Source of the DNA: a virus | Reading direction: 5' to 3' (one strand) | Virus record (IMG/VR): IMGVR_UViG_3300025646_000105 | Span: 1 to 40,850 of that record | Length of the DNA: 40,850 nucleotides | In this document: positions 31,443 to 37,188 of the stretch, one piece after another | How positions within the stretch are numbered: the first letter of the stretch is position 1 | Layout: each line of letters begins with the position of its first letter | Made by a program: the position numbers and the translations under genes | Notes under the pieces: model-generated | The model's database searches: none | The model's input: only the letters and a program-made list of their open reading frames with translations | What the model was told of the DNA's origin: nothing

Positions 31443-32402
31443 TTAAAAAGACAACGACAGGTAGTGCTTGTTGGAATCGTGTACTCCGCGATCCCGTGGT
31501 AATACTTCCTTCTTATTGAATACTTCGCTAGCAAAGCGGTACTTGATCAACTCGTAGAAGTGATGCTTGGCATCCTCAAACTTAGCGATCCGCATACCAG
31601 CGTAGTTAGCAGGCTTCTCCATCAGTACAGAGCAGAGCATCTTGTTGGCAAGGTGGTAAAACCGCTTGAGTTTCTCCCCCTCGTCAAGTGTTAACGCTTC
31701 GTTTAGCAGATCAAAGAAGATCAACATGCTATCGGCAACTCTGCGCTCGGTTCTTACTGCACTCTTGAGTGATGGCATGTAATAGACCCGATTCAACTCA
31801 GAAACAAAGAACTCTTCCAAGTCATCCGTGTTGGGGTTCACTTCGACATACTGATTGATTGTCAGCATGTCGCGGATGAAGATCACGAACGATGCGTACT
31901 TCTCCCGCATTGCTTTCATCGCATCAAAGTCAATGCTGTGTTGGCATTCGATTTCATACCCACGGATTGCACCATCAGCGGATATTTCCACATAGCCACG
32001 ATTAGGCATGCGATAGAAAGTACCCTTGTAAACTGCATAGATCTTCCCTTTCTCCCTCTGAAAGTGGAGGGCGTCGGTCTTGCTGGTCTCGTTCAGCACA
32101 CAGGTGGTCGAGATCGACGGGTATCCACAAATGCTGAACTCCCTGCGCCCATCGGGATGCAGTCGGACCACATGGTTGTTGTAGTAGGAAAAAACAATCT
32201 CGCTCCCATAACGCTTGTGTATGAGGGATCGCGTGTACCTACGCTTCGCACCAAGTGGACGAAAGCCTAATTCTTCCCCTTTCGAATACGGGCGAACGCT
32301 CTCGTAGTGATCGTGTGCCATTGCGTAAGTAGGCAGATGCGGTAAACCTTCGGGCATCCATTGCCCCTGCGGATAACTGCTGTGTTGTGTGTAATAACCC
32401 AT
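31443..32402 (-). CDS. phage protein of unknown function upstream of MoxR
   Basis: Start moved to ATG 32402 (MGYYTQHSSYPQ), preceded by GGGAGAGTGAC, giving 319 residues. The N-terminal part is basic and aromatic (GFRPLGAKRRYTRSLIHKRY), the middle has strands (VVRLHPDGRREFSICGYPSI), and the C-terminal half is helical (FFDLLNEALTLDEGEKLKRF). No enzyme motif is visible. It is encoded just upstream of the MoxR gene, with a 39-base gap, and may belong functionally to that module. Confidence 0.65.
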   Translation of the reverse strand: MGYYTQHSSYPQGQWMPEGLPHLPTYAMAHDHYESVRPYSKGEELGFRPLGAKRRYTRSLIHKRYGSEIVFSYYNNHVVRLHPDGRREFSICGYPSISTTCVLNETSKTDALHFQREKGKIYAVYKGTFYRMPNRGYVEISADGAIRGYEIECQHSIDFDAMKAMREKYASFVIFIRDMLTINQYVEVNPNTDDLEEFFVSELNRVYYMPSLKSAVRTERRVADSMLIFFDLLNEALTLDEGEKLKRFYHLANKMLCSVLMEKPANYAGMRIAKFEDAKHHFYELIKYRFASEVFNKKEVLPRDRGVHDSNKHYLSLSF

Positions 32403-32403
32403 G

Positions 32404-32538
32404 TCACTCTCCCAGTATAAGAACCAAAACCAACAACACATAGAACATCGTGAAACCAATGATGCCCAAGGCCCATGTTGCTAGGTTGTCACGCACGCTC
32501 AGACTGCGATCCCAAAACAACTCTTTGATCCAATTCAT
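32404..32538 (-). CDS. 44-residue single-pass membrane protein
   Basis: The frame reads MNWIKELFWDRSLSVRDNLA and then a hydrophobic span WALGIIGFTMFYVLLVLVLI. GGGAG lies upstream of ATG, and the stop nearly touches the next start. One membrane span with a short N-terminal cytoplasmic part. Small membrane proteins like this in early operons often act on host functions; a specific role cannot be given. Confidence 0.6.
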   Translation of the reverse strand: MNWIKELFWDRSLSVRDNLATWALGIIGFTMFYVLLVLVLILGE

Positions 32539-32539
32539 T

Positions 32540-32728
32540 TCACGGTCTCCCGCTTGAATCAACCCACCCCATACCGACATAGTCGGATGGGTCCTCGTAC
32601 TCCTCTTCTTGGCTCACCTCCTTGTCGTCCTTTGCGGCAGACTCATAGGCGGCATTCAACTTGTTCACTTCTTGCATGAACTTGGCTAGTTCATCCTCGG
32701 TCATGTTGTCTCGGTATTTCATGCTCAT
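32540..32728 (-). CDS. small acidic protein
   Basis: Start at ATG 32728 (MSMKYRDNMTEDELAKFMQE), with AGGAG seven bases before, rather than the longer upstream frame that overlaps the neighbour. The 62-residue protein is helical then acidic (SAAKDDKEVSQEEEYEDPSD) and ends GMGWVDSSGRP. Its start shares TGATG with the upstream stop. Acidic small proteins made early can mimic DNA, but nothing here proves that. Confidence 0.6.
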   Translation of the reverse strand: MSMKYRDNMTEDELAKFMQEVNKLNAAYESAAKDDKEVSQEEEYEDPSDYVGMGWVDSSGRP

Positions 32729-32937
32729 CACACATCTCCTTTGATAAGAATTGGTTGATTCATAAACGCTTCCCTCTGTAGATACGACGGGTCGAACCCG
32801 TAGCACCCAGCCGATATGCTTATGTGTTTGTTAATAAACTCCCTAGTGAATTGGTCGCACGGCATGAGACCTACTGCTTTGTGCCCTGCCGTTGTCGTTA
32901 CTGCCGTAGTCCACCTCAACTTCAATTGCTTTCTCAT
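32728..32937 (-). CDS. small phage protein of unknown function
   Basis: Start at ATG 32937 (MRKQLKLRWTTAVTTTAGHK), which overlaps the DUF6915-like stop as ATGA and follows AGGA; the longer frame upstream is not supported. The 69-residue protein includes CDQFTREFINKHISISAGCYGFDPSYLQREAF. No family recognised. Tightly coupled on both sides. Confidence 0.6.
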   Translation of the reverse strand: MRKQLKLRWTTAVTTTAGHKAVGLMPCDQFTREFINKHISISAGCYGFDPSYLQREAFMNQPILIKGDV

Positions 32938-33305
32938 TTCACTTCCTCCTCGACATGCTGATCGTTGGTCATTTTGTCCACTTTGTACCCTCGGTTCATC
33001 CACACTTCCATCTTGATGTTCTTGAACCAATCGGCAACCGTGGGTATGCGACCCCCACAATCTTCTTTGACATGCTGTTCGCCGATATACCGAACGGGTA
33101 CAGTCCGTCCATCGCTGTTTGTTATCGTGCTACCGAACACCCGCTCACACTCAAAGATGCCTTGCGAATGGTGTCTGAGCGCACGATGTCTCGCGTCCGC
33201 GAACACTTCCTTGGTCGCGTCGAACCAGTCGTGGATGGGCTGATAGTCCTCGGGCTTGCCGCCCCAAATTTTGACGCTTGTGAGCGCGTGATGGTGCGGG
33301 TGCAT
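32934..33305 (-). CDS. DUF6915-like phage protein
   Basis: The 123-residue protein begins MHPHHHALTSVKIWGGKPED and contains HDWFDATKEVFADARHRALRHHSQGIFECERVFG and RYIGEQHVKEDCGGRIPTVADWF. I recognise this His-rich pattern as the DUF6915 family of phage and bacterial proteins, function unknown. The clustered histidines could bind metal. Copy 3 of the 27-bp dyad lies inside its last codons. Confidence 0.75.
   Translation of the reverse strand: MHPHHHALTSVKIWGGKPEDYQPIHDWFDATKEVFADARHRALRHHSQGIFECERVFGSTITNSDGRTVPVRYIGEQHVKEDCGGRIPTVADWFKNIKMEVWMNRGYKVDKMTNDQHVEEEVK
32952..32978. promoter_or_regulatory. 27-bp dyad, copy 3 (inside a coding end)
   Basis: GACA, 3 nt, TGATC, 3 nt, GGTCA, 3 nt, TGTC, with the same spacing as the other copies. 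It lies within the C-terminal codons of the DUF6915-like gene and just before the next gene's start, so the signal is kept even where it must also encode protein. Confidence 0.65.
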
Positions 33306-33793
33306 TATTTGCCCTCCTCAGAAGTGACCGTTTCCTCATCTTCTTCGTCAGCGTCCGTGTAGTCGAACTCATGCGCGTCGGTCTCCATTCGGTTGATCTC
33401 CACATGCAGCATTACAGTCGGCGGGGTTTTGGTCAGGTCGATGGTCAAGGTGCCTTGGCCCCCCTCGTTGTTGTACCAGTCGAACCCCTCATGCTCTAGC
33501 AGGCTCTCGGTGACATCCCGCAGGATCTCGCTTAACTCCATGGGCATCTCTTTGGTTTTAGTGACCCACTTCCCCGTCTCATGGTCGAACTCGTCGCTGG
33601 TCTTGGCCCAGTCAAAGGTGATGCCGTCCATGCTGATCTCGTTCTCAAAAGCATCGTAGAGAGTGCCTCTCTCGACTTCGCCCGAGTCCCCACCGCCTTG
33701 GAAGTTGACGATGACCCGATGCCCACCAAGAACCTTGAGCATGTTGAAGAACAACTCTTTTTGTTCCCTAGTATCAAAATATAGGCTTGCCAT
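33305..33793 (-). CDS. DUF6878-like phage protein
   Basis: The 162-residue protein has VIVNFQGGGDSGEVE near residue 28 and EGFDWYNNEGGQGTLTIDLT near 105, a pair of motifs I associate with the DUF6878 family in phages. The C terminus is strongly acidic (EFDYTDADEEDEETVTSEEGK). No catalytic residues are established. Its stop overlaps the next start as TAATG, and a 27-bp dyad lies in its leader. Confidence 0.7.
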   Translation of the reverse strand: MASLYFDTREQKELFFNMLKVLGGHRVIVNFQGGGDSGEVERGTLYDAFENEISMDGITFDWAKTSDEFDHETGKWVTKTKEMPMELSEILRDVTESLLEHEGFDWYNNEGGQGTLTIDLTKTPPTVMLHVEINRMETDAHEFDYTDADEEDEETVTSEEGK

Positions 33794-33825
33794 TTTGTTT
33801 CCTTTCTACTGATTACGAATACCGG

Positions 33826-33852
33826 GACATCCTGACCGATGGTCACTTTGTC
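33826..33852. promoter_or_regulatory. 27-bp dyad, copy 4 (most symmetric)
   Basis: GACA, 3 nt, TGACC, 3 nt, GGTCA, 3 nt, TGTC, flanked by GG and CC so that outer arms become GGGACA/TGTCCC. It lies in the 71-base gap ahead of the DUF6878-like gene. No T tract follows on the minus strand. Confidence 0.75.
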
Positions 33853-33864
33853 CCCCCCGAACTG

Positions 33865-34083
33865 CTACTGCCTATCCTCACGCTCGATCCAATCGGCATC
33901 GACAACGCTTGGGTAGAACTCTGCGAAATACTTCTTCTCGTCCATTGACTGCACTTGGACGCGGCCTGTGCTTGCAGGCTTGTGGGGTTTGGTTATCCCC
34001 ATGATGTAATGCGGCACCCCACGGATGTGGGCGATGTCGCCGACTTTTACTTCGACATTGGTTTTTGTATATACAAGTTTCAT
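33865..34083 (-). CDS. small KOW/SH3-like phage protein
   Basis: The 72-residue protein (EVKVGDIAHIRGVPHYIMGI) has the strand-rich look of a small barrel. KPHKPASTGRVQVQSMDEKK and a C-terminal FYPSVVDADWIERED complete it. I know the pattern from early regions of other phages without function. It follows the zinc-ribbon gene by three bases. Confidence 0.7.
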   Translation of the reverse strand: MKLVYTKTNVEVKVGDIAHIRGVPHYIMGITKPHKPASTGRVQVQSMDEKKYFAEFYPSVVDADWIEREDRQ

Positions 34084-34086
34084 GTT

Positions 34087-34314
34087 TCACGCCTCCGTGC
34101 GTTTGGGGTTTATCTGCTTTAGCAGGGAAAAGTCTGTGATGCGGGTATAGCCCATCTTGTTGCTGATGGGGGCGATGCACCAACTCATACGCTCTTGGCG
34201 GGACTGCTCCTCCCCGCACTCAAGGCATACACGCTTGCCGATCTCCCACCGAGCGGGGTCGATCTCGTCGTCGCAAATGCGGCACTTGGGAATAAGGTAC
34301 ATATTCGCGGACAT
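34087..34314 (-). CDS. zinc-ribbon phage protein
   Basis: The 75-residue protein has two CxxC pairs (CRICDDEIDPARWEIGKRVCLECG), a classic zinc ribbon. It ends in MSWCIAPISNKMGYTRITDFSLLKQINPK, a tail seen in small phage proteins of unknown role. It probably binds DNA, RNA or a host protein. Among the first genes made from the leftward promoter. Confidence 0.75.
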   Translation of the reverse strand: MSANMYLIPKCRICDDEIDPARWEIGKRVCLECGEEQSRQERMSWCIAPISNKMGYTRITDFSLLKQINPKRTEA

Positions 34315-34326
34315 AGTGTCGTCTCC

Positions 34327-34605
34327 CTACGCTACTAGGGACCAAAAACATACGGCTGAAGATGCAGGGTCGGGACACAGGTTGGCTCGGAATCCACCGG
34401 GCATGAAGTTGCCGCTTTGGAATTCTTCGCGTACGCCGACTGCCATGCCTTCGATTTGGCTCAGAGATTTGATGAACAGAATGTTCCATTGGAAGTCATG
34501 CGCCGCGATGCTCGGATCGTAGGTGCTGTAATGTTCGAAAACAGGGTCGTAATGTTCCAATTGTTCGAGATTGGATTCGGTTGGGACAGAGTGACTGATG
34601 GTCAT
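34327..34605 (-). CDS. first gene of the leftward early operon, unknown function
   Basis: The 92-residue protein (MTISHSVPTESNLEQLEHYD, HDFQWNILFIKSLSQIEGMA, REEFQSGNFMPGGFRANLCP) has no recognised domain. It is the first gene after the near-consensus promoter, with an AAAGG ribosome site. Its start codon lies inside a copy of the 27-bp dyad, and its coding sequence contains the TAATGTTCGAAAA motif that recurs in the intergenic region beyond. It is therefore likely to be both immediate early and autoregulated (inference). Confidence 0.65.
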   Translation of the reverse strand: MTISHSVPTESNLEQLEHYDPVFEHYSTYDPSIAAHDFQWNILFIKSLSQIEGMAVGVREEFQSGNFMPGGFRANLCPDPASSAVCFWSLVA

Positions 34606-34611
34606 GATGTC
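34585..34611. promoter_or_regulatory. 27-bp dyad, copy 5 (over the first early start codon)
   Basis: GACA, 3 nt, TGACT, 3 nt, GGTCA, 3 nt, TGTC. It covers the start codon (34603-34605) of the first leftward gene, about 60 bases downstream of the promoter -10 box. A bound protein or folded RNA here could block elongation or initiation of translation. Confidence 0.75.
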
Positions 34612-34658
34612 GTGCCTTTCTTGGTTGGTGATGGAAAAGGATGTACTTCAATTTTTTC

Positions 34659-34670
34659 GCCCTAAAGGGC
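34659..34670. promoter_or_regulatory. short palindrome at the leftward transcription start
   Basis: GCCCT, AA, AGGGC. It begins one base past the -10 box of the leftward promoter, so it should cover the transcription start. Suits an operator or a 5' hairpin on the transcript. Confidence 0.5.
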
Positions 34671-34671
34671 T

Positions 34672-34700
34672 ATTATAGCATGGAAACTATACAAAGTCAA
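34672..34700 (-). promoter_or_regulatory. near-consensus early promoter, leftward
   Basis: On the minus strand: TTGACT (34695-34700), a 17-base spacer, and a perfect TATAAT (34672-34677), preceded by an extended TGC. This is the strongest sigma70 promoter in the window and would be used by host RNA polymerase at once after infection. It drives the leftward genes from 34605. Confidence 0.9.
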
Positions 34701-34730
34701 GTGAATGTCGGGTCGCAAAGGGCAAAAACG

Positions 34731-34748
34731 GGGGGTAATGTTCGAAAA
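34731..34748 (+). repeat. 18-bp direct repeat, copy 1
   Basis: GGGGGTAATGTTCGAAAA, identical to 35021-35038. The core TAATGTTCGAAAA also appears at 34529-34541 inside the first leftward gene. This copy lies just upstream of the -35 box of the early promoter. Confidence 0.85.
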
Positions 34749-34791
34749 AGGGTAAAAATTCGTACAATCAAGAACAAAAGGCCCGCTCTGG

Positions 34792-35013
34792 TATTGGTTT
34801 GTACGGAATGTTCTATTGTTCTATAGTTTTATAAGTACATTCTCGTGCGAGGCTGGTGGGTGCGGAGAAACACTTGCAGAGAGCCTCTTGAACAGATTCG
34901 GTTTTGGCACTTTTACCCTCAAAAAGTCCGAACAATAGAACAAATCAATGTTTTCAATGACTTACGAAAGAACAATACAAAGAACAATAGGGGCACTTCC
35001 GTACAAACCAATA
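34792..35013. repeat. long interrupted inverted repeat
   Basis: Left arm: 34792-34808 (TATTGGTTTGTACGGAA) and 34813-34822 (CTATTGTTCT). Right arm: 34981-34990 (AGAACAATAG) and 34997-35013 (TTCCGTACAAACCAATA). Both blocks are perfect reverse complements, with short mismatched bulges between. CCCGC and GCGGG lie symmetrically outside after five bases. The arms enclose about 158 bases with two more GAACAAT motifs. Candidate cruciform, origin or regulatory structure. Confidence 0.85.
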
Positions 35014-35020
35014 ACGACGC

Positions 35021-35038
35021 GGGGGTAATGTTCGAAAA
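35021..35038 (+). repeat. 18-bp direct repeat, copy 2
   Basis: Identical to 34731-34748. It lies just outside the right arm of the long inverted repeat and 19 bases before the 25-bp cassette repeat. Confidence 0.85.
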
Positions 35039-35057
35039 TTTTTTAGGGGGTCAAAGA

Positions 35058-35082
35058 CTACCCCGTTGGAGTGACCGTTCCC
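35058..35082 (+). repeat. 25-bp cassette repeat, copy 1
   Basis: Begins CTACCCCGTTGGA, then G, then TGACCGTTCCC. It matches 35920-35944 at 24 of 25 bases. Each copy stands at the head of a rightward cassette with a paralogous gene, so it probably marks a promoter element, a regulator site or the junction of a duplication. Confidence 0.8.
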
Positions 35083-35089
35083 TCCATGC

Positions 35090-35116
35090 GACATACTGGC
35101 GGTCGGTCATCATGTC
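35090..35116. promoter_or_regulatory. 27-bp dyad, copy 6
   Basis: GACA, 3 nt, TGGCG, 3 nt, GGTCA, 3 nt, TGTC. Outer arms and spacing match the other copies, the left inner arm is degenerate. It lies just after the 25-bp repeat in the leader of the first cassette gene. Confidence 0.6.
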
Positions 35117-35226
35117 TGGCCCGGCTGGTGAAAACTTTTTTATTGCGGCCGTGTTTTTTGGTGGCATTTTGTGGCATAGTGTGAATGGGCATTTTGCCCG
35201 CGATTCTTACTTTGAAAGGAAACACC

Positions 35227-35877
35227 ATGCAACAGAAGCCCGTTGTCTCTGCCGTCATCTCTGCCCTATCAGAGAATCAAACCAACGAAGCCCGCAAGGC
35301 GGGCGCGTTATTCGCTCGATCTGAACTTGAAGCCGATGAGGCTTTTGAGGTTTTCGCCCGTGCCGTGGGCGAAGCCCCGGTCTATGCGGTTTATGAGCAA
35401 GCCCGGATTGAGTGGGTATCGTCCTACACCACTACCAAACCGCATACAAAGGGGAATACCGCTGACAAAGCCTTTGGGAGGTTCGTGGGGCGTTTGCGTG
35501 AAAAGTATCCGCTCGATATTCAGAAGCCGGTCTCTGACAATCCAGCCGCCCGTAAAAAGGCGGCAGAGCGTGAGGCCAAGCGTGCGGGGATTCTCGAAGC
35601 GCATGAGGGTATTGATACTAGCGAACTACGCTCACGGCTTGCCAAGGCGTTTAGTACTCTCGCATCTAACCCGGATTCTAAAGTGGCAGAAGCCGCCGTT
35701 AAGAATCTGAAAGCCGTCATCCGTGAGCGCACTAAAGGCGAGTCTGCCGCGTTGAAAGCCGACCTCACCGCCAAGCGTACAGAGATACGCGGTCTACTCT
35801 CTGGGTGCGATGATATCGAGCGCCTGGACGCGGTGATTGAGATTCTCTCGCCTGAGAATAATGTAAGCATCCAGTAA
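35227..35877 (+). CDS. cassette protein 1, paralogue of the next rightward gene
   Basis: Start chosen at ATG 35227 (MQQKPVVSAVISALSENQTN) with AAAGGAAA upstream, not the ATG 42 bases earlier. The 216-residue protein is highly charged and helical (ARKKAAEREAKRAG, VAEAAVKNLKAVIRERTKG). It shares with the next gene the N-terminal PV-AISA-S pattern, the YEQARIEWVSSYTTTKP / WEAARTDWVNGYTAANP block, and the C-terminal IRGLLSGCDDIERLDAVIEIL / LRQQVRAAASKCTDLEKLQAALDIL block. It has its own upstream repeats and terminator, so it is made as a single unit. Function unknown. Confidence 0.8.
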   Translation: MQQKPVVSAVISALSENQTNEARKAGALFARSELEADEAFEVFARAVGEAPVYAVYEQARIEWVSSYTTTKPHTKGNTADKAFGRFVGRLREKYPLDIQKPVSDNPAARKKAAEREAKRAGILEAHEGIDTSELRSRLAKAFSTLASNPDSKVAEAAVKNLKAVIRERTKGESAALKADLTAKRTEIRGLLSGCDDIERLDAVIEILSPENNVSIQ

Positions 35878-35892
35878 CTAAGCCGACCCAGA

Positions 35893-35917
35893 CCCCCGGA
35901 TTTTTCCGGGGGTTTTT
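35893..35917 (+). terminator. rho-independent terminator of cassette 1
   Basis: CCCCCGG (35893-35899) and CCGGGGG (35906-35912) with a six-base loop, then five Ts. It ends cassette 1 directly before the second 25-bp repeat. Confidence 0.9.
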
Positions 35918-35919
35918 CC

Positions 35920-35944
35920 CTACCCCGTTGGAATGACCGTTCCC
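35920..35944 (+). repeat. 25-bp cassette repeat, copy 2
   Basis: Same as 35058-35082 except for one A/G change (CTACCCCGTTGGA, A, TGACCGTTCCC). It follows terminator 1 after two bases and heads cassette 2. Confidence 0.8.
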
Positions 35945-35985
35945 AATCTTCCCGACTGGGGACAAGCTGGTCGATCTGGCCCTGG

Positions 35986-36001
35986 TAGCTGGGCCCAGCT
36001 A
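35986..36001. promoter_or_regulatory. 16-bp perfect palindrome in leader of cassette 2
   Basis: TAGCTGGGCCCAGCTA reads the same on both strands. It lies 157 bases before the start of cassette protein 2 and could be an operator. Nothing like it is seen in cassette 1. Confidence 0.5.
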
Positions 36002-36072
36002 ATCCCGACTGCACTGCGGGGTCATACCAGGGAATGTCGCACAACGTGGCTTTTTGTGAGACTATACGTATT

Positions 36073-36099
36073 GACATGTTGGGATTCGCTCAGCATGTC
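36073..36099. promoter_or_regulatory. 27-bp dyad, copy 7
   Basis: GACA, 3 nt, TGGGA, 3 nt, GCTCA, 3 nt, TGTC; outer arms extend to GACATG/CATGTC. Its left end overlaps a perfect TTGACA (36071-36076), though no good -10 box follows at 17 bases. It lies 43 bases before the start of cassette protein 2. Confidence 0.55.
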
Positions 36100-36142
36100 G
36101 AGGGCCATACCGGCCACAAGTAGTCAACACAAGGAGCATCAC

Positions 36143-36808
36143 ATGAAGAACGCAACACAACAGCAACCAGTCGCAGCAGCCATCTCGGCCATCAGCCAGC
36201 AGCAGCATGAAGCAGCCAGCACCTGTGGATCGCGCTGGGGCAAGAATCGCCAGGAGCGCATCGAGATCGCCACCGACTACTCCCGCATGCTGGGGACCGA
36301 GCCGACGTTCTTGGAGTGGGAAGCAGCCAGGACCGACTGGGTCAACGGGTACACAGCAGCCAACCCTGGCAACACCGGGAACGCAGCCGACGCGGCCTGG
36401 GCCGACTTCAGCAAGCTGCTCAATGACCTGTTCGGCCTGGTCAAGCCCAAGTCGAAGTCGGACGCAGCCGTCAAGAAGGGGAAGGAGCGCAGCGCGAAGG
36501 AGCAGGCCCTGTTCGACAAGTACAAGGACAAGGGCGTCGCTGATCTCCAGGGCATGAGGCGCGCAGCACTCGAGAAGGCCGCAGCCGGGTCTGACCTGGC
36601 TGAGAAGATCGCAGCTGAGATCAAGAAGGTGCTGCGGGTCAAGACCAGGGATCAGGACAAGGCTATCGCCGAGGAGCGCACTGCACTGCGGCAGCAGGTT
36701 CGCGCAGCAGCCAGCAAGTGTACCGACCTCGAGAAGCTCCAGGCCGCGCTCGACATCCTCGACGTGGAGACTGAGCTGAGCTTCATCGACGAAGACATCG
36801 ACGCCTGA
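36143..36808 (+). CDS. cassette protein 2, GC-rich paralogue
   Basis: Start at ATG 36143 (MKNATQQQPVAAAISAISQQ) with AAGGAG six bases before; the long frame upstream has no ribosome site. The 221-residue protein is Ala/Lys-rich and helical and shares three sequence blocks with cassette protein 1. Third codon positions are almost all G or C (GCC, CAG, AAG, CTG), unlike every other gene here, which suggests recent arrival from a GC-rich phage or host. The high GC content also creates a long spurious minus-strand frame. Ends EDIDA in an acidic tail. Function unknown. Confidence 0.8.
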   Translation: MKNATQQQPVAAAISAISQQQHEAASTCGSRWGKNRQERIEIATDYSRMLGTEPTFLEWEAARTDWVNGYTAANPGNTGNAADAAWADFSKLLNDLFGLVKPKSKSDAAVKKGKERSAKEQALFDKYKDKGVADLQGMRRAALEKAAAGSDLAEKIAAEIKKVLRVKTRDQDKAIAEERTALRQQVRAAASKCTDLEKLQAALDILDVETELSFIDEDIDA

Positions 36809-36829
36809 CCCAGCAACACCCAGCAGCAG

Positions 36830-36854
36830 CCCCGGCCCAGCGCCGGGGTTTTTT
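36830..36854 (+). terminator. rho-independent terminator of cassette 2
   Basis: CCCCGGC (36830-36836) and GCCGGGG (36842-36848) with a five-base loop, followed by six Ts. Ends cassette 2. Confidence 0.9.
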
Positions 36855-36989
36855 ATTGCCTGGCGCCACCGCAGCAACCAGGCCAGCCAGGCCGACCCAC
36901 CCAGTCCCACCCCCCCAAATCGACCAGATGGTACCTAACTCGCACATAGCACATTAATCTGCACCGTCAATACGCAACTTTTGAAATAG

Positions 36990-37018
36990 TTGACTAATTT
37001 GGTCAAGTATGACTTAAT
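36990..37018 (+). promoter_or_regulatory. putative late promoter with overlapping dyad
   Basis: TTGACT (36990-36995), 17-base spacer, CTTAAT (37013-37018). The -35 box forms the left arm of a dyad TTGAC / GTCAA (36990-37006), a natural place for a regulator. It is in the 380-base gap before the terminase genes, in which I find no gene. Confidence 0.4.
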
Positions 37019-37109
37019 GCCGAAAGGGGGAAAGCGGTCTCCTCATCCGAGGTCCGGTAAATGAACGTGCTTACACCGGCTGCAAAGATCGTGAGTACCC
37101 CCCACCCCC

Positions 37110-37137
37110 TTGTGTTTTTCCCACAAGCTGTTATATT
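37110..37137 (+). promoter_or_regulatory. putative extended -10 promoter before terminase genes
   Basis: TTGTGT (37110-37115), 16-base spacer, TATATT (37132-37137) with an extended TGT before it. A perfect hairpin CTTGTG / CACAAG (37109-37127) covers the -35 box. The position, about 50 bases upstream of small terminase, suits the late promoter. Confidence 0.45.
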
Positions 37138-37188
37138 TGCCAACATTGAAACGCACCCCCTTCTCTTTTTTGGAGTCCCGTTTCCTCC

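Larger units (their letters stand above)
34606..35226. other. 621-base divergent control region without a gene
   Basis: Between the leftward early gene and the rightward cassette gene I see no convincing gene. The region holds the leftward promoter, a short palindrome at its start site, an 18-bp direct repeat, a long interrupted inverted repeat, several GAACAAT/ATTGTTC motifs, a 25-bp repeat and a 27-bp dyad. It is A+T-rich in its centre. It is a candidate replication origin or transcription switch. Confidence 0.7.

Noticed and set aside
32780-32815. tRNA T-loop-like GGGTCGAACCCG
   Set aside because: No acceptor, D or anticodon stems can be built around it and it lies in a coding gene.
34641-34826. 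61-codon plus-strand frame across the early promoter
   Set aside because: It crosses the leftward promoter and the left arm of the inverted repeat; basic random composition and no Shine-Dalgarno.
34845-35324. 159-codon plus-strand frame in the divergent region
   Set aside because: It runs through the inverted repeat, the 25-bp repeat and into cassette gene 1 in another frame. No ribosome site and a random-looking product.
35961-35987. Possible eighth copy of the 27-bp dyad
   Set aside because: GACA and a TGGTC inner arm fit at the right spacing, but the right half (CTGGC, GGTA) breaks the symmetry. It may be a decayed copy.
36062-36910. 282-codon minus-strand frame opposite cassette protein 2
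   Set aside because: It mirrors a GC-rich gene; its Leu/Gly/Cys-rich product has no natural composition, no ribosome site, and the plus-strand gene has AAGGAG, a paralogue and a terminator.
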